Source of the DNA: Clostridiales bacterium
GTDB lineage: Bacteria; Bacillota_E; Sulfobacillia; Sulfobacillales; JAIMBI01
Direction of reading: 5' to 3'
Assembly: GCA_027318915.1 (NCBI GenBank)
Contig: DAHVOH010000007.1
Location: 3,022 to 67,021 of the forward strand
Length of the DNA: 64,000 bases
The notes under the pieces: model-generated
What the model was told of the DNA's origin: nothing
Seen by the model: only the letters and a program-made list of their open reading frames with translations
The model's database searches: none
In this document: piece by piece, positions 47,073 through 56,235 of the stretch
Position numbering within the stretch: the stretch's first letter is position 1
How the letters are laid out: each line of letters begins with the position of its first letter
Made by a program: the position numbers and the translations under genes

Positions 47073-47227
47073 CTAAGCGCCGAGTCGGCGCCCTGGGAAC
47101 CTTGTTCCAGCACTCGCGGCCCCACTTCGCCGAAACGTCGGCTCATGCGTATCACCATTGCGTAGACCGACGACCCCCAGGCTCACGCGTGCCCTGCCGA
47201 GCGAAGCGGGCCGGCAGCCTGTGCGCT

Positions 47228-48028
47228 CTACTCCCGGTTTGTGGCCTCAAGCTCTCCCGTCGGCCATGCGAACATCATGCCACCGTCGATTGCCACCGCG
47301 GCGGCCGTGATATAGGATGCCTCGTCCGAGCAGAGCCAGACGATCGCCCGGGCGGCCTCCTCAGGGTCGCCTAGCCGCTGAAGCGGAATATGGGGGAGAT
47401 AGGCCCTGGGGATGGCGTTCGGATCGCCGAGCGTCGCCGCGGCGTCGCGCAGCATCGGCGTGTCGAAGGCTCCAAGATCCACGGCGTTGACCCGGATATG
47501 CTCGGCGGCATAGGTCATGGCCGCCGAGCGGGACAAAGAAACGACAGCCGCCTTGGCGGCACTGTACAAGGCGGCTTCCGGAGCGGGCCGGACCGCATTC
47601 ACCGACGAGACGTTGACGATGGCGCCGCGACCCTGTCGGCGCATGGCCTGAATCTCATATTTGAGGCAGAGCCAGACACTGCGGAGGTCAACCGCCATGG
47701 TGGCATCGTAGTCGGCCTCCGACGCGTCGGCCAAGGGTCGCAGCGATCCGGGTGACGCCGCCGCGTTGCATGCCGCGTCCAGCCCCCCAAACACCTGCAC
47801 GGCACGCTCCACCATAGCCTGGACGTCGGTGGCGCGACTGACGTCGGCCCGCACGAAGAGTCCTTGTCCCCCCTCCCGTGCGATGTCCGCCTCCACGCGG
47901 CGCCCGCGTTCAAGATCACGTCCCACCGCGACCACGGCGGCCCCGCGACGAGCAAACTCCATGGCCGTGGCACGCCCGATTCCCGACGTGGCCCCGGTGA
48001 CCAGGGCTACCTTGTTCGCCCAGTTCAC
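47228..48028 (-). CDS. Short-chain dehydrogenase/reductase
   Basis: 266 residues from a GTG at 48028, six bases after GGAGGG; an ATG at 48067 in frame is less likely. It has a classical SDR Rossmann start (VALVTGATSGIG), a CNAAASPGSL segment in place of NNAG, the catalytic Ser in NVSSVNAV and YxxxK in YSAAKAAVVSLSR, with a C-terminal ITAAAVAIDGGMMFA. It oxidises or reduces an alcohol/ketone with NAD(P)H; ligand unknown. The neighbour is an IS1380 element 155 bp from its stop; the gene itself looks intact. Confidence 0.88.
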   Translation of the reverse strand: MNWANKVALVTGATSGIGRATAMEFARRGAAVVAVGRDLERGRRVEADIAREGGQGLFVRADVSRATDVQAMVERAVQVFGGLDAACNAAASPGSLRPLADASEADYDATMAVDLRSVWLCLKYEIQAMRRQGRGAIVNVSSVNAVRPAPEAALYSAAKAAVVSLSRSAAMTYAAEHIRVNAVDLGAFDTPMLRDAAATLGDPNAIPRAYLPHIPLQRLGDPEEAARAIVWLCSDEASYITAAAVAIDGGMMFAWPTGELEATNRE

Positions 48029-48067
48029 AGCAATCCCTCCCGTTTCCAACATTGGTCCCCGGCACAT

Positions 48068-48625
48068 CGCAAGCTTGGCTGCCAGCCTCGGCAGGCGTCA
48101 CAACCGGGCGCCCTTCGCATCGCCATGACGACGGTGCATAACGTCCGTGGTGACGAAATACGGAAGGTCGAAACCCCGACTTCCTGGACGGCGAGATGCG
48201 AAGCGACGGTCCAGACGCCAAACCCGGCCACGGGACGCATCCAAACGACGGATGGCGGACGAGCCCGCACCCGCGTCGTCTCCGCAACATGGCTGGCGCC
48301 TCCATCTGATCCGACGGCGCGGTCGCACCCGGTGGACGCGTCACCAAGCGATGCGGCCGAACCGGGTACGGATCGTCGGCAACCCGTGGGCGGCGCGTCC
48401 CGCGCAAGAACGTCCCGGATCCAACATCCGTGCCGCTCACGCTTTACCTAGGGCAGACCTTCGAGGAACATTCTGACGGCCTAGGGTCCGTGAGACCATC
48501 CCGAAAACTCCCCATTTGTCGGTGGAGGTGACGCCCCTGCGGTGGGATAGTAGATGGCTTCCTTAATCGGGACATCGCGGGGCGTCTCTCGTATCCTTCC
48601 GGTAACGGAACCGAAAGGGTGGAGC
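48068..48625. other. 0.56 kb without a recognisable gene
   Basis: Upstream region of the SDR gene, running up to the IS630 remnant. No open frame has support; both strands are shadow-like. Confidence 0.4.
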
Positions 48626-49005
48626 ATGATGGCTGCGCCCCGGACCACACTCCCGCTAGTGTTGACCCCCGAAGACCGCGCGTCGCTGGAGAGCTGGCGG
48701 CGCTCGCGGACCGCTCCCCGCCGGCAGGTGGAATGGGCGGAGATTCTCGTCCGGTAGGCCGACGGGCAAAGCACCTGAGCGATTCAACGCCAGACCGGGT
48801 TTTCGTGCCGCAAGGTCCACCGGTGTATCGACAAGGCGCTGGCGGTGCGTCCGGCCGCGGCAGCTCACGGACGCGGATCGGGCGTGGATCATCGGGCTCG
48901 CCTGTCAGAAGCCCCGCGCGTTCGGGTACGCGAATTGAGGACGGCTCCCCGGCCGGGAACGAGAGGGGCCGCGGATCCTGAGCGACTCCGCCGGACGCGT
49001 GCCCT
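48626..49005 (+). pseudogene. IS630-family transposase remnant
   Basis: The ATG at 48626 begins a coherent N-terminus: LPLVLTPEDRASLESWRRSR, APRRQVEWAEILVR, then stop, ADGQST, stop, AIQRQTGFSCRKVHRCIDK. A shifted frame gives AWIIGLACQKPRAFGYAN and another returns to ELRTA. This is the helix-turn-helix part of IS630 transposases. Two in-frame stops (48755, 48776) and at least two frameshifts show it is dead; the DDE catalytic half is not detectable. Confidence 0.65.
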
Positions 49006-49559
49006 GACCGCGCCCGGAGGGGATGGAAGCCAGCCTGAATCGGGCCGTCGGCACCGCAGCCATCACGTCGGTCGTTCGCCCAACCCCACCCAGGGAGTCG
49101 TGCCACCCGGCTTGAACTCGCTGCCGGGCACGAACTCACCTGGCATCGAACCCCAAAGGGTGACGATCGGGGTCTCTCGGGTTACCCTCAATAGCTCCTG
49201 GTTCTACGACCGGGGCGCCGCGTCTGTCCGCCTCGTGCATCTGAGGCCCGATGTCGCCTGGGCGCCGGCGCGGATCGCTCCGACCCGATGCTCTGGGGGT
49301 CGAACACATGTAGCGGCCTATCCAGCCCGGCGGGCTCACCCGCCGGACCCCCCTCTGGGCGGCTTGGCGCCCCAGCAGGGGAATCCGCGGGCGACGTGTT
49401 CAACCTCCTGCGCCGGGCCGGAAGCCCCGTGCCCTGGACGCTTCGGCCAAACGACGCGAGGCCTCCGGGACGGCGTCCGCCAAACGGCGTTTGGCGCCGC
49501 AAACCCGATAGTCGCTTGTCCGCTCGCATGGCGCCATAAGCCCTCGCGCCTTCGTCTTT
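49006..49559. other. 0.55 kb, probably decayed
   Basis: Continuation of the IS630 remnant towards the dppA 3' end. Frames are arginine/proline-rich with no domain. Could include the lost half of the transposase, beyond recognition. Confidence 0.35.
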
Positions 49560-50384
49560 TCACCCCATGTCGCAGGTGGAACCGAGCCGCATCGCCCCAA
49601 ACGCCATGCGCCACGCCTCCACCACGTTCTGCCCGGTGACCTCCACCGTCCGCCCATCCACCCGGACCACGCTGGGAAAGAGGCACGCCACCTCCGCGTG
49701 CGATGACCGCTTGAACTCCAGCCGGAAGGTCACCGGCCCCTCCACCCGCACCGCCGCAATGCTCTGGCGCGCCCGCACCGCCTCCTCCACCCCGTCCCGG
49801 AGCAGCCGCCGCACCTCGCCCAACGGCCGGGACCGCACCACGCTCGCCTCCAGCGCGTACTTGACAATCACCGTCCGCGTGTCCGGCAGCGACGCTTGAA
49901 TTTGCGCCGCCAGCTGATTGTCCCCACTGACCAGCACCACGGGCACCCCGTAATAGCCGGCCAGGGCCGCGTTGATCTGCGCCTCCCCCACCAGGGTGCC
50001 GTTGAGCCACCAGTTGTGAATCTGGCTGCCGGAGATGGTGTGATCCAGCGTGGCGTGCGCCGTCCCCGCCCAGGCATGGTAGCCGATGAATACCGCGGCG
50101 TCCGCCTCCTGGACGCCCTCCACCATGCACAGCGGCTTGTTGAAGCCCGAAATCAACTCCGCCGTGGGATCCAGTTCTTCGTACAGGATGTTGCGCATCC
50201 CATCATGCGAGTCATTGACCACCACCTCGCTGGCCCCGCCGGCCTTCGCCCCCGCAATGGCCAGATTGGCCTCCGCCGTCATCAACCGCCGAAACCGCTC
50301 ATAGTTGCCGTGTCCCGGTCCGACATCCACACCCCCACTGACGCCGGCGATGCCCTCCATGTCGACGGAAATCAACACCCGCAT
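49560..50384 (-). CDS. dppA: D-aminopeptidase, M55 family
   Basis: 274 residues from the ATG at 50384, six bases after AAAGGAGGA (the ATG at 50390 touches that site). Zinc ligands of Bacillus DppA are matched by position: D8 and E10 (SVDMEG), H60 (VNDSHDG), H103 (GYHAW) and E134 (LVGEAQ); the catalytic H115 lies in ATLDHTISG. DppA hydrolyses D-Ala-D-Ala-type peptides in a decameric tunnel. In Bacillus it heads the dipeptide transport operon; here no permease adjoins. A serine hydrolase lies upstream on the same strand, 340 bp away. Confidence 0.92.
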   Translation of the reverse strand: MRVLISVDMEGIAGVSGGVDVGPGHGNYERFRRLMTAEANLAIAGAKAGGASEVVVNDSHDGMRNILYEELDPTAELISGFNKPLCMVEGVQEADAAVFIGYHAWAGTAHATLDHTISGSQIHNWWLNGTLVGEAQINAALAGYYGVPVVLVSGDNQLAAQIQASLPDTRTVIVKYALEASVVRSRPLGEVRRLLRDGVEEAVRARQSIAAVRVEGPVTFRLEFKRSSHAEVACLFPSVVRVDGRTVEVTGQNVVEAWRMAFGAMRLGSTCDMG

Positions 50385-50390
50385 AGCCAT

Positions 50391-50723
50391 CCTCCTTTAT
50401 CCCCTCGGCCCGGCCTGTCCCGTCTCTGCCTAGCTCCCCTGGGACCGCGCCGGCGCAAGGCTTCCCCAACCGTGCGCCGCGAACCTTCCGGACACCCTTG
50501 TGCCGATCCCCTTTTTGGCCGAACCGCCCCATACGGCCTTCGAGCCAAGCCAGGGCCGCATCACCTGTCCTGACCGACTTGGCGTGCGTCTCGCCTACTC
50601 CCCCTCGGAATAGGCGATAGGAGGCGTGGACATCGACTGCGCCCCGAGACGGAGCAACGGCCGCGCACCATCGGCTCATCTCCCCGCTCCGCCCGGGACT
50701 GCCACGGGTGCCGAGGGACGGCG
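50391..50723. other. 0.33 kb gap
   Basis: Space between the serine hydrolase stop and dppA start. Only an AAAGGAGGA ribosome site at its left edge is clear; no promoter hexamers recognised. Confidence 0.4.
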
Positions 50724-51815
50724 CTACTCGACTTCCATCAAAACCTCGCCGACGGCCCGGGCGGGTCCCTCCGTCGTCAGATTGGACAGGACAACCACCG
50801 CCGTGCCGACCTCGGGCAGCACTGCCACAAACGACCCCACTCCGCTCATCGATCCCGTGTGAAACATGCGGCGCGATCCCCGCCACTCGTCCAAAAACCA
50901 TCCCAATCCATACGAACAGCCCATTTCCACCGACACCTCGGGCGTCGCCAAGCGTCGGCGCCCGGCTGGACTGAGCACGCTCCCCGCGCGCTCATCTCCC
51001 GGCTCGATGAAGCTTTCCAAATACCGCAGGAGGTCGTCCGTGGTCGAGCGGATGAAGCCGTCGGCCAACGTGGCCGGAGCCTGGGGCCATGCCGGCACTT
51101 CGACCGGAGCGCCCGTCGCGGACGGCTCATAAAGGCGCGTCACCGGTTCGTGCTCGGGACCCGGGATGTTGAGCGTGGTGCGGCTCATGCCCAGCGGATC
51201 GAAGACGTGCCGCTGCAGGTAGTCCGGATAGGATTGGCCGCTCGCCAACTCGATGACGGTGCCGAGGAGGGCGAACCCCTCGTTGGAGTAGTGGAAGCGC
51301 TCGCCGGGCAGCCCCACCGGCGGCGCGGGCTCGGCCGCCATCGCGGCCAACAGGTCGTCGACCGTGTTGATGGCGGGGCCGATGTCCGGCTCCGCCGCCC
51401 GCCATCGCGCCTGCTGGGCCGCCGTGTAGTGCGCCCATTTGGTTCGGAGATTGAGGGCGCGGGAATAGTCTGGAAGCCCACTGGAGTGGCTCAGGAGATG
51501 GCGGAGAGCCACCGCGTCCGCCGACGGCAGGCGAAGGCGCCGAAAATCCGGAAGATATCGGACGACGGGGTCCTCCAGGCGCAACTGACCCGCCTCCGCC
51601 AGCTGACAGAGCGCCAGGGCGGTAAATGACTTGGTGACAGACGCAATCCCGAGCAAGGTGTCGCTGGACATCGGCACACCCGCGCCCATGTCCCGCACAC
51701 CGAAGTTGTCATGCCGGACGGCTCCGTCCGGGGTTCTGATCGCCACGGTCGCCCCAGGCACTTGATGTGCGGTCAGAATCGCTGCCATCCGGGCTGTTCT
51801 CCCGCCCATAGCCAT
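50724..51815 (-). CDS. Serine hydrolase, beta-lactamase/class C-like
   Basis: 363 residues from the ATG at 51815, twelve bases after AAGGTGAGG. Active-site motifs are S59VTK62, Y176SN178 and H319TG, the set of class C beta-lactamases, D-aminopeptidases and esterases of this fold. HLLSHSSGLPDY is a family signature. No signal peptide is seen, so it is probably intracellular, which argues for a peptidase or esterase rather than a drug-resistance enzyme. With DppA nearby it may process D-amino-acid peptides (inference). Confidence 0.85.
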   Translation of the reverse strand: MAMGGRTARMAAILTAHQVPGATVAIRTPDGAVRHDNFGVRDMGAGVPMSSDTLLGIASVTKSFTALALCQLAEAGQLRLEDPVVRYLPDFRRLRLPSADAVALRHLLSHSSGLPDYSRALNLRTKWAHYTAAQQARWRAAEPDIGPAINTVDDLLAAMAAEPAPPVGLPGERFHYSNEGFALLGTVIELASGQSYPDYLQRHVFDPLGMSRTTLNIPGPEHEPVTRLYEPSATGAPVEVPAWPQAPATLADGFIRSTTDDLLRYLESFIEPGDERAGSVLSPAGRRRLATPEVSVEMGCSYGLGWFLDEWRGSRRMFHTGSMSGVGSFVAVLPEVGTAVVVLSNLTTEGPARAVGEVLMEVE

Positions 51816-51964
51816 CGCTGCCGTCCTCACCTTTCTGAATGCCCGCGCTGGGGCAAAGACGCCTCCGGCGGCGCGCCCGGTGCCTCGGTTCGGATGCGAC
51901 CGCGATCTGGCGACCGGGTTCGTGCGATGGCTCAAATGCATATCCGGTCCAGCCGCCAAAACCC

Positions 51965-52491
51965 TCACCACGCGCCGTCGGCATCGCCGCCCCACTGCGC
52001 CTCATCGTTCGCATAGAGCTCCCGCCCACCATACTGCAGCGCATTTGTCCCGACAACGGACGGCATCGGCTGGCCGGCCGGGATCGCTGCCAAGGCATCC
52101 AGGCATAAGGGCCCGCCCGCCGCATAGGCGGGAGCGTCCCGACGGGCTTGGAAACAATGGCGCCAGATGAGTGTGGTTTCACCGCCGTCCGCCGTGATCT
52201 GCGAGCGCAGCACGTCCGGGCCCCAACGAAATACGAGCCGCGAAGGGCGAGAATTTCCCCCACCTGTCCTTCCTTCTCCTCCTCCTCGACGCCGGGATTG
52301 TCTCAATGCGCAAGACCGATGGGACCTGGCATCGTCACATCCCGGTCGGCGTGAAAGGCGCCAAGCTGAGCCGCCTGTGTCAGGGCATCCCACACGGCCT
52401 CGCGGGGATGGTGGAGAACGCGCTCAAGCACCAAGACTCAGCCGTTCCCTTCGGCGCCTAGCCCCAGGTCATAAGACGCGTGCGTGTTCAT
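51965..52491 (-). pseudogene. SRPBCC/AHSA1-family gene, frameshifted
   Basis: The ATG at 52491 overlaps the ArsR stop as ATGA but its frame ends after 17 codons. A second frame gives VLVLERVLHHPREAVWDALT and QLGAFHADRDVTMPGP before a TGA, and a third gives RLVFRWGPDVLRSQITADGG and GGPLCLDALAAIPAGQPMP to a natural end at 51965. Together they cover the AHSA1 domain, a START-like ligand-binding fold usually encoded beside ArsR regulators. At least two frameshifts and one stop. Confidence 0.75.
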
Positions 52492-52809
52492 CGTAGATCG
52501 CCTCCTCGTTGTGCATGAGCCTCGCGGTCGAGATGGTCCACCAAGGCGTCGACATGGTGCTGACAGGCGGCGCGATAACCACTCAGCCCCTAATCCAACG
52601 CACCAAGCGGCCTCGCGTCCAGGGAATAAATGCACCGCTGGGCGTCAACCCGGACACCCATCTCGCGGCGTGCGCAGATGTTTCGACACGGCCGGCTGCG
52701 ACAGGCTGAGATCCCGACCCAACTCGGTGACGCTAGCGTCGGAACGCAGCAATCGGTCGAGAATGCGGCGCCAAGAACGATCGGCCACCACCCCATAGGT
52801 GTCACGCAT
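52488..52809 (-). pseudogene. ArsR-family regulator, frameshifted
   Basis: From the ATG at 52809: DTYGVVADRSWRRILDRLLR, then VTELGRDLSLSQPAVSKHLR, a textbook ArsR winged helix. The frame then breaks; a second frame gives VRVDAQRCIYSLDARPLGAL and a third gives HHVDALVDHLDREAHAQRGG to the stop at 52488. Two frameshifts inactivate it unless they are assembly errors. It lacks obvious metal-binding cysteines and is the regulator type that pairs with SRPBCC proteins. A good promoter and palindrome remain upstream. Confidence 0.78.
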
Positions 52810-52849
52810 ACGGTCATCCCCCCTGCTCTGTCGCCTCTATCCACTGCTT

Positions 52850-52879
52850 TATATAACCGTCACGGCATATTTTGGCCAA
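52850..52879 (-). promoter_or_regulatory. Promoter and palindrome of ArsR pseudo-operon
   Basis: On the minus strand, TTGGCC (52879-52874), an 18-base spacer and TATATA (52855-52850), 40 bp before the ATG. The spacer holds ATATGCCGTGACGGTTATAT, an imperfect palindrome placed as an ArsR autoregulatory operator would be. Confidence 0.55.
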
Positions 52880-53262
52880 GCCGTCACGCGACGGGAAGAC
52901 CCACGCCTCCCCCTCGAAAAAGGTGGCGCGCCCTCCGAATGGCTGCGGGACACCTGATGTTGTACTCCTCACACGGCGATCCGGTCGGTTCGCTATCGGT
53001 CCGTCCGTGCCTCAACGTCCGCTGAGACTGCGCTCCGCGTTTCCTGGCAGCTGTGCATTCGGCCCTCAGACGGCGCGAGGCCGGACCGCGCCGCCGGGTC
53101 GGCCGCCGGAGAGCCCGACAGACCCGTACAGAAGCCGGTAGACCCCGAGGCGGCTTGCCGTCCGCTGGCCACAAGCTGCCATGGCCGCTTACGGTCAATG
53201 GCGGAGACCGATTGACAGCGGCGATCCGCACGAAGATGTCCGGCCAAGGGGGTGCGCACGGC
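52880..53262. other. 0.38 kb divergent gap
   Basis: Between the ArsR promoter and the acyltransferase start. Shadow frames only; no additional signal recognised except the GGGGGTG ribosome site before 53263. Confidence 0.4.
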
Positions 53263-54495
53263 ATGCCGTGGGCTTCACGCGATCGATTCGCCGCCGAGCC
53301 CGTCAAGTCCGCGACCCGTCACCCCGGCCTTGACGCTCTGCGTGGCTTGGCCATCATCGCCGTGCTGATTTTTCACGCCTACATCGTTGCGCCCGTGCCG
53401 GGGATGGTCTGGGCAAGGTCGGTCGGGCAGGGGGCGGTCGGCGTTGGCCTCTTTTACATCGTCAGCGCGTTGACTCTGGCGGCCAGTTGGGCCCACCGCG
53501 CGCATCGCGACCGCCATGCCCGCCGGGCATTCTGGGCCCGACGCGTGTTTCGGATTGCCCCATTGTTTTACATCGCCCTCCTCACCAGTTGGTTGGTCGG
53601 ATACGGGCAGCCCAAGTTCGCTCCGCCGCCGATGGCGGGACGTCACGTCTTCACACTCGGCAATCTGCTGGCTCACCTGACCTTTGTCTTCGGGTGGATT
53701 CCGGCCTATCAGAACTCCTGGATCGGCGTGGAATGGTCCATCGGCGCCGAGATGACTTTCTATCTTCTGTGCCCGTGGATCCTCGCGCGGCTGCTGCCGC
53801 GCTACGGGGGCCTGACGCTGCTGCTGACGGGTTTCTCGCTGTCGTTGGCCTGGCCATGGCTGCTGCCGCGACTCTTCAGCCCTTGGCCGCGCTGGGCCGG
53901 AGCCTTTCCGTTTTGGTCCTGGCCCGGACAGGCCGTGTGGTTCGCAGCGGGGCTATGGATCTTTGAAACGAGCCGACCCTCGCACCCGTCTGCCCGACTG
54001 CCCGGCAGCGTGCTCATCCTGACCCTTGCCGCCGTGAGTCTACTGAACGCCCCGCTGGCATATGCCGCCCCGCTCTGGGTCCTGCCGCTGGGTCTCCTGA
54101 CCTATGCGGTGTGGCACCGACTCCCGTCCGCGCGACGCCTCGCGAACAGTCGCTGGCTCCGCTACGTGGGCACGCGCAGTTACTCCTGGTATTTGGTTCA
54201 TTGGCCTCTCTTGAAGGGAGTGGTGCTGCCCCTCGTGGGTGGAGCCGGCGCCGCCACCCCCGGCGGCTTTGTCATTCGTCTGGGAGCGATGGTCCTGCTG
54301 ACCGGCGTGGCGGGAGAACTTGCCTTCCGGCTCATTGAGGAGCCGGCTCGCCTGTGGGGACGACGCCAATTGATCCGTTGGGGCTGGGCGGCCCCGGGCA
54401 CCGGCCAGCCCCCTCCGGCACTGTCCGGTACGGCGGCAGGCGCCGAGGCCGTCACGGACCCGTCGAGACAGGTTCATGGCCGAAGCGCTTGGTAA
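53263..54495 (+). CDS. Acyltransferase 3 family membrane protein
   Basis: 410 residues from the ATG at 53263, eight bases after AGGGGGTG; the longer frame to 53053 is unsupported. The family signature HPGLDALRGLAIIAVLIFHA lies at 20-39 with the conserved H (catalytic His in FHAY). About ten membrane helices follow, with RAFWARRVFRIAPLFYI (the RR...R segment). YSWYLVHWPLL near the end is typical. These integral enzymes O-acylate sugars or glycans at the membrane (OafA/WecH type). Acceptor unknown; no polysaccharide cluster adjoins. Confidence 0.87.
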   Translation: MPWASRDRFAAEPVKSATRHPGLDALRGLAIIAVLIFHAYIVAPVPGMVWARSVGQGAVGVGLFYIVSALTLAASWAHRAHRDRHARRAFWARRVFRIAPLFYIALLTSWLVGYGQPKFAPPPMAGRHVFTLGNLLAHLTFVFGWIPAYQNSWIGVEWSIGAEMTFYLLCPWILARLLPRYGGLTLLLTGFSLSLAWPWLLPRLFSPWPRWAGAFPFWSWPGQAVWFAAGLWIFETSRPSHPSARLPGSVLILTLAAVSLLNAPLAYAAPLWVLPLGLLTYAVWHRLPSARRLANSRWLRYVGTRSYSWYLVHWPLLKGVVLPLVGGAGAATPGGFVIRLGAMVLLTGVAGELAFRLIEEPARLWGRRQLIRWGWAAPGTGQPPPALSGTAAGAEAVTDPSRQVHGRSAW

Positions 54496-54714
54496 ACCGC
54501 ACGCGGAGTGCCATCGTCACAACGTTGGGGCCGTCTCAGCGGGGCGCCCGTCGACTCCACGTCGCCCAGGCGGGGAGGGCCGTTCTGGTCGACAGTCGGT
54601 CAACACGGCGGCCGACCACAAATGCCCCGAAAATTTGGCGAGTCGACTGCACGGTTTGGTAGACTGAACGCAGCAACGGCCATGGAGCTGGCCGAAACCG
54701 TCGCGACGACTGAT

Positions 54715-54755
54715 GGCTCCTACGTCCTTCATAGACGTAGGAGCCTTGTCGTTTT
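54715..54755 (+). terminator. Terminator-like hairpin before MFS gene
   Basis: GGCTCCTACGTC (54715-54726) pairs perfectly with GACGTAGGAGCC (54734-54745), followed by TTGTCGTTTT. ACGAC upstream can pair with GTCGT to lengthen the stem. It ends 35 bp before the MFS start and 260 bp after the acyltransferase stop: an intrinsic terminator or a transcription attenuator. Confidence 0.7.
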
Positions 54756-54789
54756 GGGACACCCCCGAGGGAAGGATGTTGAGGTCGCT

Positions 54790-56046
54790 GTGCAAACGCC
54801 GCCCGATACGGAAGAGAGCACCGAGCGTGATGAGTGGCATAAGCCCTCACGACGGTTATCCCCCTTCGTGCTCCTCTGCATGGTGGGATTCCTGGGCCGC
54901 CTGAGCTACGAGATGCTGCGCACCCCGCTCACTCCGCTTTACGCCCATTATCTCGGCGCCCCCACCCAGCTGATTGGCCTCATTGTGGCTGCGGCCACCA
55001 TCACGGGCATCTTCATCAAAATGCCGTCCGGCGCGCTGTCGGACCTGTTCGGCGTTCGACGGCTCATGGCCCTGGGGACGGTTGTCAAGGCCACCGGCCC
55101 GTTTCTGTATCTGGCCGTGATCTCCTGGCCGCAATTGCTGGTGGTGCGCTTTTACCACGGACTCGCCACCGCCCTCTACTCCCCGCCCGCGTCCGCCCTC
55201 GTGGCCAAAGTGTACCCGAAGGAACGCGGTCGCCGCCTCGGGCTGTACGGCGCCTTCGAGAACGCCGGCGTGGTCAGCGGACCGATTCTTGGCGGCGTGG
55301 TGCTGGCCACGCTGGGATTTTCGCTCACCTTCGTCGTCTCGGGCGCCATCGGCATTCTGGCCTTTCTGGCGATGACCAGGATCCCCCGTGACCGGCATAC
55401 GGTGCCCGAGCGTAAAACAGAGCCGGGTCGCCTCGGCCAGGCGCTTCGGGGTGTCGCGCACGGCGTGCGCGAGATTGCCGGCGACCCGCTGATTCGCCTG
55501 GTCAGCCTGGTGGAGGCCGTCATCTGGATGGGAACCGGATCGCTGCAGGCCTACCTGCCCCTTTACGCAACCGGCCTGCACATCCCCATTTGGGAGATTG
55601 GGCTGCTGGCCGGGGGCCAGGGTGTGGCCTCCGTCGTGAGTCGCCCGGTATTGGGCCGGCAGTCGGACCGTTACGGGCGCCGCCCGCTCATCATCGCCGG
55701 CGTGGTGCTCTGTGTTCTCACGCTCATTGCCATTCCCTACATGGCCACGTTTGCAGCGCTGTTGCCGCTGGCCATTCTCTTTGGACTGGGCACCGGCACC
55801 GTGACCCCCTCGACGACCGCGATGATAGGCGATCTGGTGCGGCGCGGCAATTACGGCTCGGCCATGGGCGTGTTTGGGAGCCTCTGGGATGTGGGACACG
55901 CGACGGGTCCGGTCGTCTTCGGATTCTTGGTGGTGGCGCTCGGGTACCGGACGTCGTGGCTCCTGCTGGCGCTGGTGATGCTGGCCGCGCTGCTCCTGTT
56001 CCTGGTCGGCACGCGCGGGCATCGCGCACTCGGGAACACGGCCTGA
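54790..56046 (+). CDS. MFS exporter
   Basis: 418 residues from a GTG at 54790 with GAGGT just upstream; an in-frame ATG at 54682 would run through the terminator hairpin and is less likely. Twelve membrane helices are apparent. Loop 2-3 reads GALSDLFGVRRLMA, and the matching loop 8-9 reads RPVLGRQSDRYGRRPLI, as in 12-helix drug:H+ antiporters. The substrate is unknown. The hairpin in the leader suggests control by attenuation, a known mode for efflux genes. Convergent with topB. Confidence 0.85.
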   Translation: MQTPPDTEESTERDEWHKPSRRLSPFVLLCMVGFLGRLSYEMLRTPLTPLYAHYLGAPTQLIGLIVAAATITGIFIKMPSGALSDLFGVRRLMALGTVVKATGPFLYLAVISWPQLLVVRFYHGLATALYSPPASALVAKVYPKERGRRLGLYGAFENAGVVSGPILGGVVLATLGFSLTFVVSGAIGILAFLAMTRIPRDRHTVPERKTEPGRLGQALRGVAHGVREIAGDPLIRLVSLVEAVIWMGTGSLQAYLPLYATGLHIPIWEIGLLAGGQGVASVVSRPVLGRQSDRYGRRPLIIAGVVLCVLTLIAIPYMATFAALLPLAILFGLGTGTVTPSTTAMIGDLVRRGNYGSAMGVFGSLWDVGHATGPVVFGFLVVALGYRTSWLLLALVMLAALLLFLVGTRGHRALGNTA

Positions 56047-56235
56047 TTGGCGGGCGAGGCGGGAACGACACGCCCTCGATGGGGGAACCGCGGGTTCACG
56101 AACCGGCCAGCCGCAGGTCAACGCCGTCGCCGGCGCGGCCACGATGCGGCCGCGGCGTGGGAGCCCGCCCGGAGTCTGTGCCGACGGGCACCGCCCGAGA
56201 CCGGCGTTCCGCGCGAGTCGGCTTGGCGCCGCGCA

